Positions 49,468 through 58,885 of a stretch of 64,000 bases of DNA are shown piece after piece (the first letter of the stretch is position 1; the number at the start of each line of letters is the position of its first letter). The DNA is from Simplicispira suum (GTDB lineage: Bacteria; Pseudomonadota; Gammaproteobacteria; Burkholderiales; Burkholderiaceae_C), in NCBI RefSeq assembly GCF_003008595.1, contig NZ_CP027669.1, forward strand, positions 2,418,001-2,482,000. The letters run 5' to 3'. The position numbers and the translations under genes are program-made. The notes under the pieces were generated by a model. It was not told where the DNA came from. It did no database searches and saw only the letters and a list, made by a program, of their open reading frames with translations.

Positions 49468-52400
49468 AACCTTTGCGAAATCGAACCTTGTTGGCGGTGG
49501 CTCTGGCTATGGCATGGCCTGCTGCTCCCCTTCTTGCCGCAGGAGTGGGCGCCGCTACGCCGACTCGCCATAGCCAGTGGCAAGGCGAGGAGAGCCCGCT
49601 GCGACTCATGATGTCCTTGCGGCTGACGCCTCCGGGCTCTGTCCCCCTTGTCGCCGCGCAGGCATCGTCGGACAGCGAACTTGTCTCGGCGCAGCGGCCG
49701 GGCGGATCGAGCGATCTATTGGTTGCGCGCTTGCGCCTGTCTTCCGAGCTGGCATGGCGACCCTCGGGGCCGCTGGAGCCCAACACGCTGGCCGAGGCGC
49801 CAGGGTCACCCGCCCCCGTCCCATCGCGACCGCCATCCGCCTGGCAGACGGCCTTGCAGGCGATTGAACGCAGAGACCCTGCGCCGTGGGGCAGGGGACC
49901 CGCAGACACCGTGGTGGATAACGAGTTTCAGCGTGCATTGCGTCGCTACGTGCGTTTGCAAATGCCCGCTTTGCCCATGTGGCAGGCGCCCAGGCCGCAC
50001 AGTCCGGCCCAACTGGTGGTGCCGGCACCGCGCCCTCCGCAAGCGGACAGCATCCGGTCCGTTGCTCCACCGGCGGTTGAAGAGACACCATCCAAGCCGG
50101 CAGCTCGCTCGCGGCTGGGAGGACGCCTGCGCGGACTGGCCTGGCGTTTGTCTGATCAAGGCTATAAAGCCTACGCCCGCGGCGACTACGAGACGGCACT
50201 GCGTCGCGCCGATGCCGCATTGAAACTCCGTCCCGACGTGGTTCGCCTGTACCAACTGCGTGTGTACGCATTGCAGAAGCTCAATCGGCTGGAAGAGGCC
50301 GAGCGCGCAGCAGAGGAGGCCATTGCAAGCGGTCACAGCAGCCCCGAGCTGCAAGCAGCCTTGCTGAACTTGCGACCAGTGCCCCCAGGGGTGGCAGGCG
50401 TGCCCACCACCGCCGAGTACCGCAAGGCTTTCCCTATTGCCACACTCGCCTATGAGCAACTCGCCGATGGGAAGTTTGCGGACGCCGCGTCGAACGCGGA
50501 GATCGCCGTACGTACAGATCCCAGCCAGGGGCCCTGGTCTTTGCTTTGGCTCAACGCTTTGGAAGATCTCCAGCGCTACGAGGAAATGATTGAGGCGGGC
50601 CGCCAGGCGATTGCACTGGGCGCGCCAAACGCTGACGCCATCGGCGCGTTGATGCGGCTGGCAAGCCAGGCCATCGCCGTGCAGCACGCGGAGAAGGCCT
50701 ACGTGGCTATGGCGAAGAACCGGCCGCAGGAGGCGCTTCCCGAAGCGCGTGAGGCCGTCCGTCGGGCGCCGGATGTGGTCAGCCACCGTTTGCTGCTGAT
50801 TAGCGCTTTGCAAGCCACCCAGGACATCGTGGGTGCGGAGCGCGCCGCAGGAGAAGCTCTGCAATCCGATGAAGAAAACACCACGATCCGCATTCAGCGG
50901 GCCTATTTGCGGCAGTTGTTGGGGCATGGCGAAGCTGCGCAGCAGGACATTGAGGCGGTGCTGGCCCAAGACTGGATCGATGAATCGCTGCGACGCAACG
51001 TGCGTTTGATTGGCGCTGACCTTGCACTGGCCGACCGGCAGCCTGCGCGTGTCAAAAAGCTGCTTGAGCCGCTTGCGCTCGATGACGAACAGGCTGCTTC
51101 CCGTCGCAAGGCCGCAAGCGCGCTGGGCAATTTCTGGACTACCCAGGACGTCTTGCCTGCCACTGCATACGCGCCCTTGCAGTTGTGTCACGACACGCCC
51201 TATGGCACGGTTTGCGAAATGCAGCCGTGGGATGCCCCAGGCACGGACAACCCGGCAGCGCGCGCTTACGCGGCCTATGGTCAGAAGCGCTATGAACAAG
51301 CCATTGCGCTCGCCCGCAGGGCAATCGCAGAAGATCCGAAAACCGAATCGAACCAGATATTGCTCACCACTGCACTGGCCGCAGGCACACCGCAAGAGCA
51401 GAAGGAAGCCCTGGTGCGACTGGACCAAGCGCTGCTTACTCAGCCAGAAGATGCCAATTTGCTGCGCCAACGCGGTTACTTGCGCCTGGCGAACGGCGAA
51501 CCCGAGCTGGCTTTGCAAGATTTCGTGGCCGCTCGAAGCACGGGCAACGCCCCACCCACCAACGTTTTGGACGAGGCGTATGCGATGGCTGCCAGCGGCC
51601 ATCGCATCGCGGCGGCTGCCATGTTGCGCCAGGCCATTGACGATGCCGATGAGGGAAAGTTCGCGCTGGATGCGCAGCAGCGGTTCGATACCCGAAGCGC
51701 TATTGCCAACTTTTCTCGCGAGTGGGGCGTGACGGCGTCGGTGGCCTACCGCGGCGCTCGCGCACCGACCAATGCCTTGGTGGCACAGCCTGTGTCGCTG
51801 CCCGGCAATGCGGTTTTCAGCACTGTTGAAGCGTACTGGCGTCCGTCGGCGTTTCTCAACTCCAGCAGCAGCACCTTCGACATCTATGGCCGACTGTCCA
51901 ACACCTTGTACAGCGGTGTCGATGTCACGGGCGCACAAACCGTTCCTGACCCTTGCGGGGGGACTATCAACGTCGCCGAAACCCGTACGCGGGCCGTCTC
52001 TGGTTTCCCCACGACGACTGGCGCGTTTGGCGTGCGCTACACCCCGTGGACCGAAAAGAACCTTACGTTTGGCCTGGAGCGGCAGTTTTTTCTGGGCAAT
52101 GCCGCGCGAAGAGGCTCTTTGAATGCAGATTCGAGTGCCGTACGCTGCCTCTTGAACCAGCAAGCGGCTGCGGTTGATTACCGTACCGACGCCTCTGCCG
52201 GAGCCTGGCAGGCCTATGTGCTCTATGGCTTTTACGAAGGTACAGGGCTCAGGCTCGATACCACCAGCTGGTTCACGATGGAAGGCTACGTGCAGGCCGG
52301 CTACACCTTGATGGACGCTCCGACAGCCTACACACTGCGCGACAGCACAGGCCAAGTGCTGGGGCGGTCCTCAGGCAAGCTCAAGCGCGGCCAGGCCTTT

Positions 52401-52739
52401 GCTGCCAGTGAAGTGCGGGTGGGCCGCAGCTATCTCACAGACTACAGCGATCGATTGGTGATCTTCCCTCATGTGTCGCTTGCCGCAGACTGGTACTCGG
52501 ACCGCAATCGGGCCACCGGCACGCCGGTTGCGGGTTACTCCAATTTCGATCTGGTCGGCAACAAAGGCGATTGGTCTGTGGGAGCAGGGGTGGGGGTCAA
52601 TGTGCGCTATTGGCTCGATGGAGGCAAATACCGTGCGCAAAGCTCTTACGTGGATGGAAGTCTGCAATACCGCACGCGCCTGGGAGGTGTCGAAGACCGT
52701 GCCAAGGGCGTTTTCCTGAGCTTGACATTCGCCTACTGA
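49464..52739 (+). CDS. nfrA: NfrA-like outer-membrane TPR/beta-barrel export protein
   Basis: The protein has 1091 residues. It has a signal peptide (NRTLLAVALAMAWPAAPLLAAG) and a Pro-rich linker. A TPR superhelix spans about residues 220-740 (ARGDYETALRRADAALKLRPDVVRLYQLRVYALQKL and further repeats). The C-terminal region, about 750-1091, matches the NfrA C-terminal domain: GVRYTPWTEKNLTFGLERQF, VEGYVQAGY-type strands, NVRYWLDGGKYRAQSSYVDGSLQYRTRL and DRAKGVFLSLTFAY with a terminal aromatic. In E. coli NfrA is the phage N4 receptor and exports the NfrB product. The start overlaps the synthase gene. Confidence 0.88.
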   Translation: MKPLRNRTLLAVALAMAWPAAPLLAAGVGAATPTRHSQWQGEESPLRLMMSLRLTPPGSVPLVAAQASSDSELVSAQRPGGSSDLLVARLRLSSELAWRPSGPLEPNTLAEAPGSPAPVPSRPPSAWQTALQAIERRDPAPWGRGPADTVVDNEFQRALRRYVRLQMPALPMWQAPRPHSPAQLVVPAPRPPQADSIRSVAPPAVEETPSKPAARSRLGGRLRGLAWRLSDQGYKAYARGDYETALRRADAALKLRPDVVRLYQLRVYALQKLNRLEEAERAAEEAIASGHSSPELQAALLNLRPVPPGVAGVPTTAEYRKAFPIATLAYEQLADGKFADAASNAEIAVRTDPSQGPWSLLWLNALEDLQRYEEMIEAGRQAIALGAPNADAIGALMRLASQAIAVQHAEKAYVAMAKNRPQEALPEAREAVRRAPDVVSHRLLLISALQATQDIVGAERAAGEALQSDEENTTIRIQRAYLRQLLGHGEAAQQDIEAVLAQDWIDESLRRNVRLIGADLALADRQPARVKKLLEPLALDDEQAASRRKAASALGNFWTTQDVLPATAYAPLQLCHDTPYGTVCEMQPWDAPGTDNPAARAYAAYGQKRYEQAIALARRAIAEDPKTESNQILLTTALAAGTPQEQKEALVRLDQALLTQPEDANLLRQRGYLRLANGEPELALQDFVAARSTGNAPPTNVLDEAYAMAASGHRIAAAAMLRQAIDDADEGKFALDAQQRFDTRSAIANFSREWGVTASVAYRGARAPTNALVAQPVSLPGNAVFSTVEAYWRPSAFLNSSSSTFDIYGRLSNTLYSGVDVTGAQTVPDPCGGTINVAETRTRAVSGFPTTTGAFGVRYTPWTEKNLTFGLERQFFLGNAARRGSLNADSSAVRCLLNQQAAAVDYRTDASAGAWQAYVLYGFYEGTGLRLDTTSWFTMEGYVQAGYTLMDAPTAYTLRDSTGQVLGRSSGKLKRGQAFAASEVRVGRSYLTDYSDRLVIFPHVSLAADWYSDRNRATGTPVAGYSNFDLVGNKGDWSVGAGVGVNVRYWLDGGKYRAQSSYVDGSLQYRTRLGGVEDRAKGVFLSLTFAY

Positions 52740-52777
52740 GCCGCGCTTGCAAGCTCGCTCAAACATTCGTTCCATCG

Positions 52778-53779
52778 ATGAAAAACCATCTTTCCCCTTC
52801 TGCGCTCTCTCGACGAAGCCTGCTTGGCTTGTCACTCGGATTCACTCTTGGTTTGTCGCTACCGCAGGTGGCCATCGCGCAGCCTGATATTTTGGCCATC
52901 ATCGGCAAAGACAACTACCTCTTCCCTGCATGGGGGACCACGGACGAGCCCGATTGGCGCGCCATTGACGCCACGGTGGCGCGCATTGCAGAGGTGCACA
53001 AACGGCTTGCTGCGCGTGGTATTGCACTGGTGGCGCCGGTGCTTCCCAGCAAGAAGCTGTTTTACGCAGACAAGCTCCCGGCTGAAGATGCCCTGACCCC
53101 CGAAATGCTTGGCCGCTATGCAGGCATTCGGGATCGATTGGCTGCGGTCGGTGTGCCGGGCTTCGATGTAGAGCAGATCTACCGCGCGCTACAGGCCAAA
53201 GGCGAACAGGTGTACTACCGCACCGATCAACACTGGACCCAGGCAGCGGCTGACGCCACGGCCCAAGCCACGGCGGATCTCATTCACCAGTTGGTTCCCA
53301 CGTTGGCCGGCGCCGCCGGGACCGGGCTCGCGCTCGGTGCGATTTCCAAGGAACGGCGCTATGGCGACCTGGCAGAGCGCTTTCTCTCGCCAGAGCAGCG
53401 GCGTGCTGCTGGGCGTGAGATTTTTACCGTGCGCCGCCAAACGCAGACAGCCGGCTTGCTCGATGCGGCCATCGCCCCCGTTCACGTCACGGGCAACAGC
53501 ATGGTGCAGCCGTATTTCGGTTTTCCGCAAAAATTGTCGAATCTCATTGACCGGCCGGTATCGGTGAACTGGAAGCCGGGCGATGTGGGTTTCTGGAGCG
53601 TGCTGATTGAATACCTGGAATCGGCTGCGTTTCGCCAGCAGCCACCCCAAGTGCTGGTCTGGCAATTGTTTGAGCCCAATTTCCACCTCGGCCCCGATGC
53701 GGAAGGGCTGTGGGATGCTGCTTCCGTGATCTCCGCGCAGGATTGGAGCCGGAGGCTTGCCGCAGCTCTTCCGGCGTGA
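52778..53779 (+). CDS. AlgJ-like SGNH-type polysaccharide O-acetyltransferase
   Basis: The protein has 333 residues from ATG 52778. A twin-arginine-type signal is visible (SRRSLLG, residues 11-17, then a hydrophobic stretch to about 34). The mature part is an AlgJ/AlgX SGNH-like domain: YYRTDQHWT gives the Asp150-x-His152 pair and VTGNSMVQ the probable nucleophile Ser241. Such periplasmic enzymes transfer acetyl groups from the MBOAT protein to the polymer. Three more acetylation-type genes follow in order. Confidence 0.82.
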   Translation: MKNHLSPSALSRRSLLGLSLGFTLGLSLPQVAIAQPDILAIIGKDNYLFPAWGTTDEPDWRAIDATVARIAEVHKRLAARGIALVAPVLPSKKLFYADKLPAEDALTPEMLGRYAGIRDRLAAVGVPGFDVEQIYRALQAKGEQVYYRTDQHWTQAAADATAQATADLIHQLVPTLAGAAGTGLALGAISKERRYGDLAERFLSPEQRRAAGREIFTVRRQTQTAGLLDAAIAPVHVTGNSMVQPYFGFPQKLSNLIDRPVSVNWKPGDVGFWSVLIEYLESAAFRQQPPQVLVWQLFEPNFHLGPDAEGLWDAASVISAQDWSRRLAAALPA

Positions 53780-53784
53780 AGGCG

Positions 53785-54894
53785 ATGCCAGCGCCGCTGC
53801 CGCCGCCAGGCGAATCAGATCCGTCCGGACACCGACGTATCGCCATCGTCGTGGCATTGGCCTTGGCGGCAGGTTGTGCCTGGGGCGTACTGCGCCTGAG
53901 TCAACTGGGCTTTGCACCCAGCGAATGGAAACCCTCTACCTGGGTAGATGGCCAGGCGGGGAAAGAGGTCAACCAGGCGCTGGGCACACTGCCTGGCCGG
54001 ACCTGGACAGCTCGGGCATCTTCGGCGCTGCGCTACCGTTTACTGGGCGACTTGGGTGAGCAGGTGCGAGAGGGGTGTCCTGGCTGGCTCTTCTATCGCG
54101 ACGGTTTGCGCCCCGCGCCCGGCTTCAGCGGAGCATTTGAAGAGCGCTTAAAGCTGATGCGCCATTGGGCTCGACAATGGCAAAAGACTGGTATTCGCTT
54201 GTTGGTTGTCACCGTACCCGACAAGTCCCGTGTCGAGGCCGCACAGCTTTGTGGTTTGCGCGTCGCTGCACCGCTCCCCGGACGATTGGACGCATGGCAG
54301 GGCGTGCTAGCCGGGGCAGGCCTGTCTTTTGTCGACCTTCGGCCTGCGCTGGATGCTGTACCACAGGCGTTCTATCGAACCGACGTACACATGACGCAAG
54401 AGGGCGCTGAAGCGGCGGCAGGTAGCGCCGCAAGGGAAGCTCTTGCCATCCTGGGCGGCAAGGGGCCGCAGCAGTTCACATCGTCCCGGGCGCCGAACGC
54501 CGAGCCGCGCATGGGCGACTTGATCGTGCTCGCTGGCCTCGAGCATGTGCCCAGAGGCTGGCGTCCAGAAATTGAGCAGTTTGTGCCCGAACACATCGAG
54601 CCAGTGCGCAGCGGGGGCTTGCTGGACGAAGGCCCCAGCGCCCAGGTGCTGTTGCTTGGCGACTCCAATGGCTTGCGCAGCGAGTTTGCCGAGCGCCTGG
54701 GCCGACGCCTTGGCCGCGAAGTCTGGAATCTAAGTCAGGACGGCGGATCTTTTTCAGCTGCCATGCTGGCCGCACTCGGCCGACTGGACGCAATGCCGCC
54801 CAGCCTCAAGCTGGTGGTATGGCAATTTTCCGAGTTGTCTTTGTCGCTGCCGCTGACACGGGCCGAGCAGCTCGCGCTCGACGCCATCCGCTGA
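53785..54894 (+). CDS. AlgX/AlgJ-like SGNH acetyltransferase, second copy
   Basis: The protein has 369 residues from ATG 53785; a GTG at 53776 overlaps the preceding stop (GTGA) and is also plausible. One N-terminal membrane segment (IAIVVALALAAGCAWGVLRL) anchors a periplasmic domain. FYRTDVHMTQ gives the catalytic Asp200-x-His202; LLLGDSNGLRSEF gives the GDS serine (Ser294). CPGWLFYRDGLRP resembles the opening of AlgX/AlgJ domains. Two different SGNH transferases side by side parallels AlgJ and AlgX in alginate. Confidence 0.8.
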   Translation: MPAPLPPPGESDPSGHRRIAIVVALALAAGCAWGVLRLSQLGFAPSEWKPSTWVDGQAGKEVNQALGTLPGRTWTARASSALRYRLLGDLGEQVREGCPGWLFYRDGLRPAPGFSGAFEERLKLMRHWARQWQKTGIRLLVVTVPDKSRVEAAQLCGLRVAAPLPGRLDAWQGVLAGAGLSFVDLRPALDAVPQAFYRTDVHMTQEGAEAAAGSAAREALAILGGKGPQQFTSSRAPNAEPRMGDLIVLAGLEHVPRGWRPEIEQFVPEHIEPVRSGGLLDEGPSAQVLLLGDSNGLRSEFAERLGRRLGREVWNLSQDGGSFSAAMLAALGRLDAMPPSLKLVVWQFSELSLSLPLTRAEQLALDAIR

Positions 54895-54901
54895 GATTGC
54901 T

Positions 54902-56485
54902 TTGCTCTTCAACTCCTACCTCTTCTTGTTTTTGTTTCTGCCCGTGGCGCTGGGCGGCTATTACTTGCTTGGACGCGTTCGCCTGCACTGGGCCGCCCTG
55001 TGGTTGTGCGTGGCCTCGTTCGTTTTTTATGGATGGTGGAATCCGCGCTTTGTGGTGCTGCTGGCAGCGTCCATCCTGTTCAACCATGCCGTTAGCCGGT
55101 ATGTTCTTCAGCAATCGGATATGCCTCGCCGCCAGGGCTGGACGGTGGCGTTCGGCGTGGCATGCAACCTGGCACTGCTTTTCTACTACAAGTATTTCGT
55201 CACTTTGCTGGGCGCGCTTCAGGCTTGGGGTCTGTCTTCCGATCGGCCCGACAGCATCCTCTTGCCACTGGGAATTTCATTTTTTACGTTTACCCAGATC
55301 GGCTATCTGCTCGATTGTCGCGCCGGCCTGGTGCAATCGCCCAGCCTGCTCAAGCACACGCTGTTCGTCACGTTTTTCCCGCACTTGATTGCTGGCCCAG
55401 TGCTGCACCACAAAGAGATGATGCCGCAGTTTGCCGAGCCAGAAACCTACCGGTTTCGGGCCGACAACCTGTCCATCGGTGGCACGCTGTTTGTGATTGG
55501 CCTGGCCAAGAAGGTGCTTCTTGCCGACGGCATCGCCCCGTATGCCGATGCCGGGTTCGTAGCGCCCGCCGAGCTGCAGTTCTGGGGCGCCTGGTCCACC
55601 AGTCTGGCCTATGCCATGCAACTGTACTTTGACTTTTCGGGCTATTCCGACATGGCGCTCGGCCTGGCCAAGATGTTCGGAATCCGCTTTCCGCTGAACT
55701 TCAACTCGCCGTACAAGGCCAACTGCATTATTGATTTCTGGGCGCGTTGGCATATGACACTCACGCGCTATCTCACGGCCTATCTTTACTATCCACTCGC
55801 CATGCAGGTTTCGCGCTGGCGCAATCGCCGTGGATTGCCCGTGGGCTCAGCGGGCAGCCGCACGCCGAGTGGTTTTGCGCTGATGATTGCCCTGCCTACT
55901 CTCTACACCATGGGGCTGGCGGGCGTGTGGCACGGAGCCGGGCTGCAGTTCGCCATTTATGGCTTGTTGCACGGTGTTTACCTGTGCGTGAACCATGGTT
56001 GGCGGGTGGCGTTTGCCAAACGCATTGCGCCACGCCACGCCTGGTTGCAATGGTGTTGGAGCCGTGCTTGTGTGTTGCTCACTTTCGTCGCCGTGATGGC
56101 CGCTTTCGCCTTCTTTCGCGCGTCGAATGTTCACGAAGCGATGGCGCTACTGCGTGCCATGGCGGGATTGCAGGGCGTGGAAACCATGCAGTGGCCGCAA
56201 CAAGAGCTTCTCGAATTGGGGGGACTGCAAGATTGGCGTCTGCTAGTGGGTCGCCACCTGCTTGCCATTCAGCTGGCATTCTTGCTGGCGGTTGTCTGGC
56301 TGGCGCCCAATTCGCACCAGATTCTTGGGTATTTTTCGCCGGCGTTGGCCCGCGTTCAGGAGGCGAACGCGCGCTGGCTGCGTTGGCGTCCCAACTGGGC
56401 ATGGCTTATTGCATTTCTGGCCGTGCTGTGGATCTGCCTGATGCATCTTCACCGGGAATCCCGGTTTCTCTATTTCCAGTTCTGA
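54902..56485 (+). CDS. AlgI-like MBOAT membrane O-acyltransferase
   Basis: The protein has 527 residues and begins with TTG (MLFNSYLFLFLFLPVALGGYYLLG, the standard AlgI/DltB start). It is polytopic. Motifs are FFPHLIAGPVLHH, YFDFSGYSDMALGLAKMFGI, NCIIDFWARWHMTLTRYL and the catalytic-His segment LAGVWHGAG (His344). It moves acyl groups across the inner membrane to the SGNH transferases. The family includes both AlgI (acetyl donors) and DltB (D-alanyl carrier protein donors); with a DltA/DltC pair close by, either donor is possible. Confidence 0.93.
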   Translation: MLFNSYLFLFLFLPVALGGYYLLGRVRLHWAALWLCVASFVFYGWWNPRFVVLLAASILFNHAVSRYVLQQSDMPRRQGWTVAFGVACNLALLFYYKYFVTLLGALQAWGLSSDRPDSILLPLGISFFTFTQIGYLLDCRAGLVQSPSLLKHTLFVTFFPHLIAGPVLHHKEMMPQFAEPETYRFRADNLSIGGTLFVIGLAKKVLLADGIAPYADAGFVAPAELQFWGAWSTSLAYAMQLYFDFSGYSDMALGLAKMFGIRFPLNFNSPYKANCIIDFWARWHMTLTRYLTAYLYYPLAMQVSRWRNRRGLPVGSAGSRTPSGFALMIALPTLYTMGLAGVWHGAGLQFAIYGLLHGVYLCVNHGWRVAFAKRIAPRHAWLQWCWSRACVLLTFVAVMAAFAFFRASNVHEAMALLRAMAGLQGVETMQWPQQELLELGGLQDWRLLVGRHLLAIQLAFLLAVVWLAPNSHQILGYFSPALARVQEANARWLRWRPNWAWLIAFLAVLWICLMHLHRESRFLYFQF

Positions 56486-57186
56486 TGTTCCTTTCACTCT
56501 TTCCCTCCTCACTCTCCTGCATCCTGCAAGGCGCAGTGGCTGTGCTTTCGTTGGTGGTGGTTTCGTGCGCTTCGGCGCAAGAAGGCGCACTTTCGCAGTT
56601 GTACGCACCCCGACCCCCCGCAGGCGCTTCCTACGTGCGGGTGGTCAACCCGTTGCCCACAGTGCTTGCCGTCCGCGTGGCCAAAGGCCCGGTGCAGCGA
56701 CTCGGTGGCAAGGCGCCGTCTGGCAGCTACGCCATCGTTCCCGGCGGGCAGCGTTTCGCTGTGCTGATTGACGGCAAGGAGGTCGCTCGTATGGAGGTAC
56801 GCCCGGACAGCTTCAGCACCTTGGCGCTGCGCCGCGATGCTTCAGCCTATGCATTCACAGTCATCGACGATACGGCCGATACCGAAGATGCACTCAAGGC
56901 CGAGCTTCGGTTCTACAACCTCGCAGCGGGCTGCGGCGCAGCGAACCTGTTGCTGTCGCCGGCTGGCACTCCGGTATTTTCGGCGGTCGCCTCCAGCGCC
57001 TCGGCGGCGCGCTCGGTGAACCCGGTTCGCGCCGCGTTGGTGGGGCAATGCGGCGATGCCAAAACCGCGCCCCAGCCGCTCCCGCAGTTGGAGCCCGGCG
57101 ATCATCTAAGCCTGTTTTTGACCGGATCGGCCACTGCGCCGCAGTTGGTGATACAGCCCAGCCGGACCGATCCCTTCACGCGTTGA
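56485..57186 (+). CDS. AlgF-like periplasmic O-acetylation adaptor
   Basis: The protein has 233 residues. The ATG overlaps the MBOAT stop by one base (TGATG). It has a signal peptide (CILQGAVAVLSLVVVSCASAQ). The mature protein resembles AlgF: ALSQLYAPRPPAGASYVRVVNPLPTVLAVRV, then LGGKAPSGSYAIVPGGQRFAVLIDGK and LRFYNLAAGCGAANL. AlgF connects the MBOAT and the transferases in alginate acetylation. It is the last gene of the plus-strand operon and overlaps the convergent dltA-like gene by 11 bases at the 3' ends. Confidence 0.78.
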   Translation: MFLSLFPSSLSCILQGAVAVLSLVVVSCASAQEGALSQLYAPRPPAGASYVRVVNPLPTVLAVRVAKGPVQRLGGKAPSGSYAIVPGGQRFAVLIDGKEVARMEVRPDSFSTLALRRDASAYAFTVIDDTADTEDALKAELRFYNLAAGCGAANLLLSPAGTPVFSAVASSASAARSVNPVRAALVGQCGDAKTAPQPLPQLEPGDHLSLFLTGSATAPQLVIQPSRTDPFTR

Positions 57187-58615
57187 GCGACTGGTAGATT
57201 TCGGCCAGTTTGGCGCGGTCTATTTTGAAGTTTACCGACACCGGCATGCGCTCGCAGGCCAGCAGCTCAGTGGGCAGCATGTAGTGCGGTAGCTTGCTGG
57301 CAAGCAGCGATTTCCAGTCGGACAGTTCGTCCGGCAGAGCGGCCTCAGTACGGCCGGTTTCTACAAAAGCCACCAAGCGTGCCACAGCGCCATTGGCGCG
57401 GCGCAGCGCCACGGTGGCGGCCGCACGGGCGCCCGGCAGCGTGGCCAGAGCGGCATCGACTTCCAGCAGCTCCAGACGGTAGCCATTGAGCTTGATCTGA
57501 TCGTCGATGCGTCCGTGGCAGTAAAGCATGCCGTCGGCGGTCTCCGTGCCCAGGTCGCCGGTGCGAAAACCCCGCTGGCCATCGCGTTCAAACATGCGGC
57601 TGGCATTCAGGTCCGGCCGGTTGATGTAGCCGCGCATCACGTGCGGCCCCGCAATGCACAACTCACCTGCATCGCAATACACCACGCTGTCCCGCTTGGC
57701 GCGTCCTATCGGCATGACGGCATCGTCCGCCAGATGGGCATCTTCGACACGCAGCAAGGTCGTCGCTACGGTCGCCTCGGTCGGACCGTAGGTGTTCAGA
57801 ATGGGCAGATCGGGGAAGCGCTTTCGCAGCGTGCGCGCCAGGGGTACGGGCAAGGGTTCGCCACAAAACAAAAAAGTTCGCAGCGATGGCAAACCTGCTT
57901 GTGAGAAGCTGGGATTGAGCAATTGCTGCTGCGCAAACGACGGTGTCGATACCCAGGTGGTGACCGCGTGGCGCTCAATGAGGGTGGCCACTTGCAGCGG
58001 CGCGGCGGCCGTCTCGCGGTCCAGCATCACGATGCTGCCGCCAAGGGACAGCGTGCCAAACACGTCGTAGAGCGAGACATCGAAGCTGAATACCGTATGG
58101 TTCAGAAAAACCGGATGCGGCCCCAAATCAAAGTCCTGCCGCATCCAGTCGATCAGGCCCTGCGCACTTTCGCGTCCAATTTGGACGCCTTTTGGCTGGC
58201 CTGTCGTTCCGGAGGTGAACATGATGTAGCACAGGCCAGCCTCCGCCAGCACCGGTGGTGGGCCTTCTCTGAGCACCTTGAAAGTGCCCGTGGCAGTTTC
58301 GTAAAGCAGATTGGCATCGAGGGTGTCGATGATGCTTTGCAGTCGGCTTTGTGGGTACACGGCATCGACGGGAACAAAGGGCGCACGCAGCATCAGGGCT
58401 CCCGTGAGCGCCACCATGAAGGCCGCCTCCTTGTGGCCCCGGATGACGACAGGGGTATCGGCGCGCAGTCCGAGGGCACGGGCTTGCTCGCACCAGGCGC
58501 GGGCCTGCGTCTCCAGCTGCTGCCAGCTGAGGCTGGCGTCGTGAGCGATCACCGCCCAGGCCTCTTGGCCGTTTTCACGGTTCGCGAAACGGCCGGCGTC
58601 GAAGTCGAAATGCAT
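57176..58615 (-). CDS. dltA: DltA-like amino acid-carrier protein ligase
   Basis: The protein has 479 residues. It is an ANL-family adenylating enzyme with P-loop TSGTTGQPKG (134-143), NTYGPTEAT (274-282), RTGD (351-354) and GRIDDQIKLNGYR. Long stretches resemble DltA specifically: FLNHTVFSFDVSLYDVFG, WVSTPSFAQQQLLNPSFSQ and FLFCGEPLPV, whose Cys251 matches the D-Ala pocket Cys of DltA. The last catalytic lysine (NFKIDR, Lys464) is kept, with Phe for the usual Gly. It would activate D-Ala, or another small amino acid, and load the adjacent carrier protein. It is the last gene of the minus-strand operon. Confidence 0.88.
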   Translation of the reverse strand: MHFDFDAGRFANRENGQEAWAVIAHDASLSWQQLETQARAWCEQARALGLRADTPVVIRGHKEAAFMVALTGALMLRAPFVPVDAVYPQSRLQSIIDTLDANLLYETATGTFKVLREGPPPVLAEAGLCYIMFTSGTTGQPKGVQIGRESAQGLIDWMRQDFDLGPHPVFLNHTVFSFDVSLYDVFGTLSLGGSIVMLDRETAAAPLQVATLIERHAVTTWVSTPSFAQQQLLNPSFSQAGLPSLRTFLFCGEPLPVPLARTLRKRFPDLPILNTYGPTEATVATTLLRVEDAHLADDAVMPIGRAKRDSVVYCDAGELCIAGPHVMRGYINRPDLNASRMFERDGQRGFRTGDLGTETADGMLYCHGRIDDQIKLNGYRLELLEVDAALATLPGARAAATVALRRANGAVARLVAFVETGRTEAALPDELSDWKSLLASKLPHYMLPTELLACERMPVSVNFKIDRAKLAEIYQSLNA

Positions 58616-58631
58616 GGCCGTGCTCGTCCGG

Positions 58632-58865
58632 TCAGCAGTTTGCCGCGACGTAGGTGGACAGCGTGCGCAAGGAATACAAATGCTCTTCGACTTCCGTCAA
58701 CGGGACAGTGCAACCGAAGCGGCTCTCGATGGCCAGCATCAAGTCAACCGCTGCTACGGAATCGAGCAGCCCCGACTCTAGAAGCAAGGTGTCGGGGCTG
58801 ACTTTCTTGAGAATGACGGCCTGGATCATGTCGGCCAACTGGTCTTCAACTTCGGATAAGGTCAT
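58632..58865 (-). CDS. dltC: DltC-like acyl/aminoacyl carrier protein
   Basis: The protein has 77 residues from ATG 58865. It is a small acidic helical carrier with the phosphopantetheine site ESGLLDSVAAVDLMLAIESRFG (Ser36). The stretch SGLLDS, VDLMLAIESRF and VPLTEVEEHLYS resembles Bacillus DltC. It is 16 bp before the dltA-like gene. It would carry an activated amino acid as a thioester to the flavoprotein upstream, to the MBOAT protein, or both. Confidence 0.9.
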   Translation of the reverse strand: MTLSEVEDQLADMIQAVILKKVSPDTLLLESGLLDSVAAVDLMLAIESRFGCTVPLTEVEEHLYSLRTLSTYVAANC

Positions 58866-58885
58866 GGGGTAGAAAGAGAGAGAAA

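Noticed and set aside
49806..52355. Long minus-strand open frame (849 codons) across the NfrA-like gene
   Set aside because: The plus-strand frame has a signal peptide, TPRs and a beta-barrel end; the opposite frame has no recognisable domain.
45533..52739. Cellulose synthase (bcs) operon
   Set aside because: There is no BcsA with a PilZ domain and no BcsZ; the synthase is NfrB-like with an MshEN module, so only the periplasmic subunit is BcsB-like.
57176..58615. Prolyl-AMP ligase (PltF/RedM type) as the identity of the ligase
   Set aside because: Long stretches and the FCGE cysteine match DltA better; kept only as an analogy for the three-gene logic.
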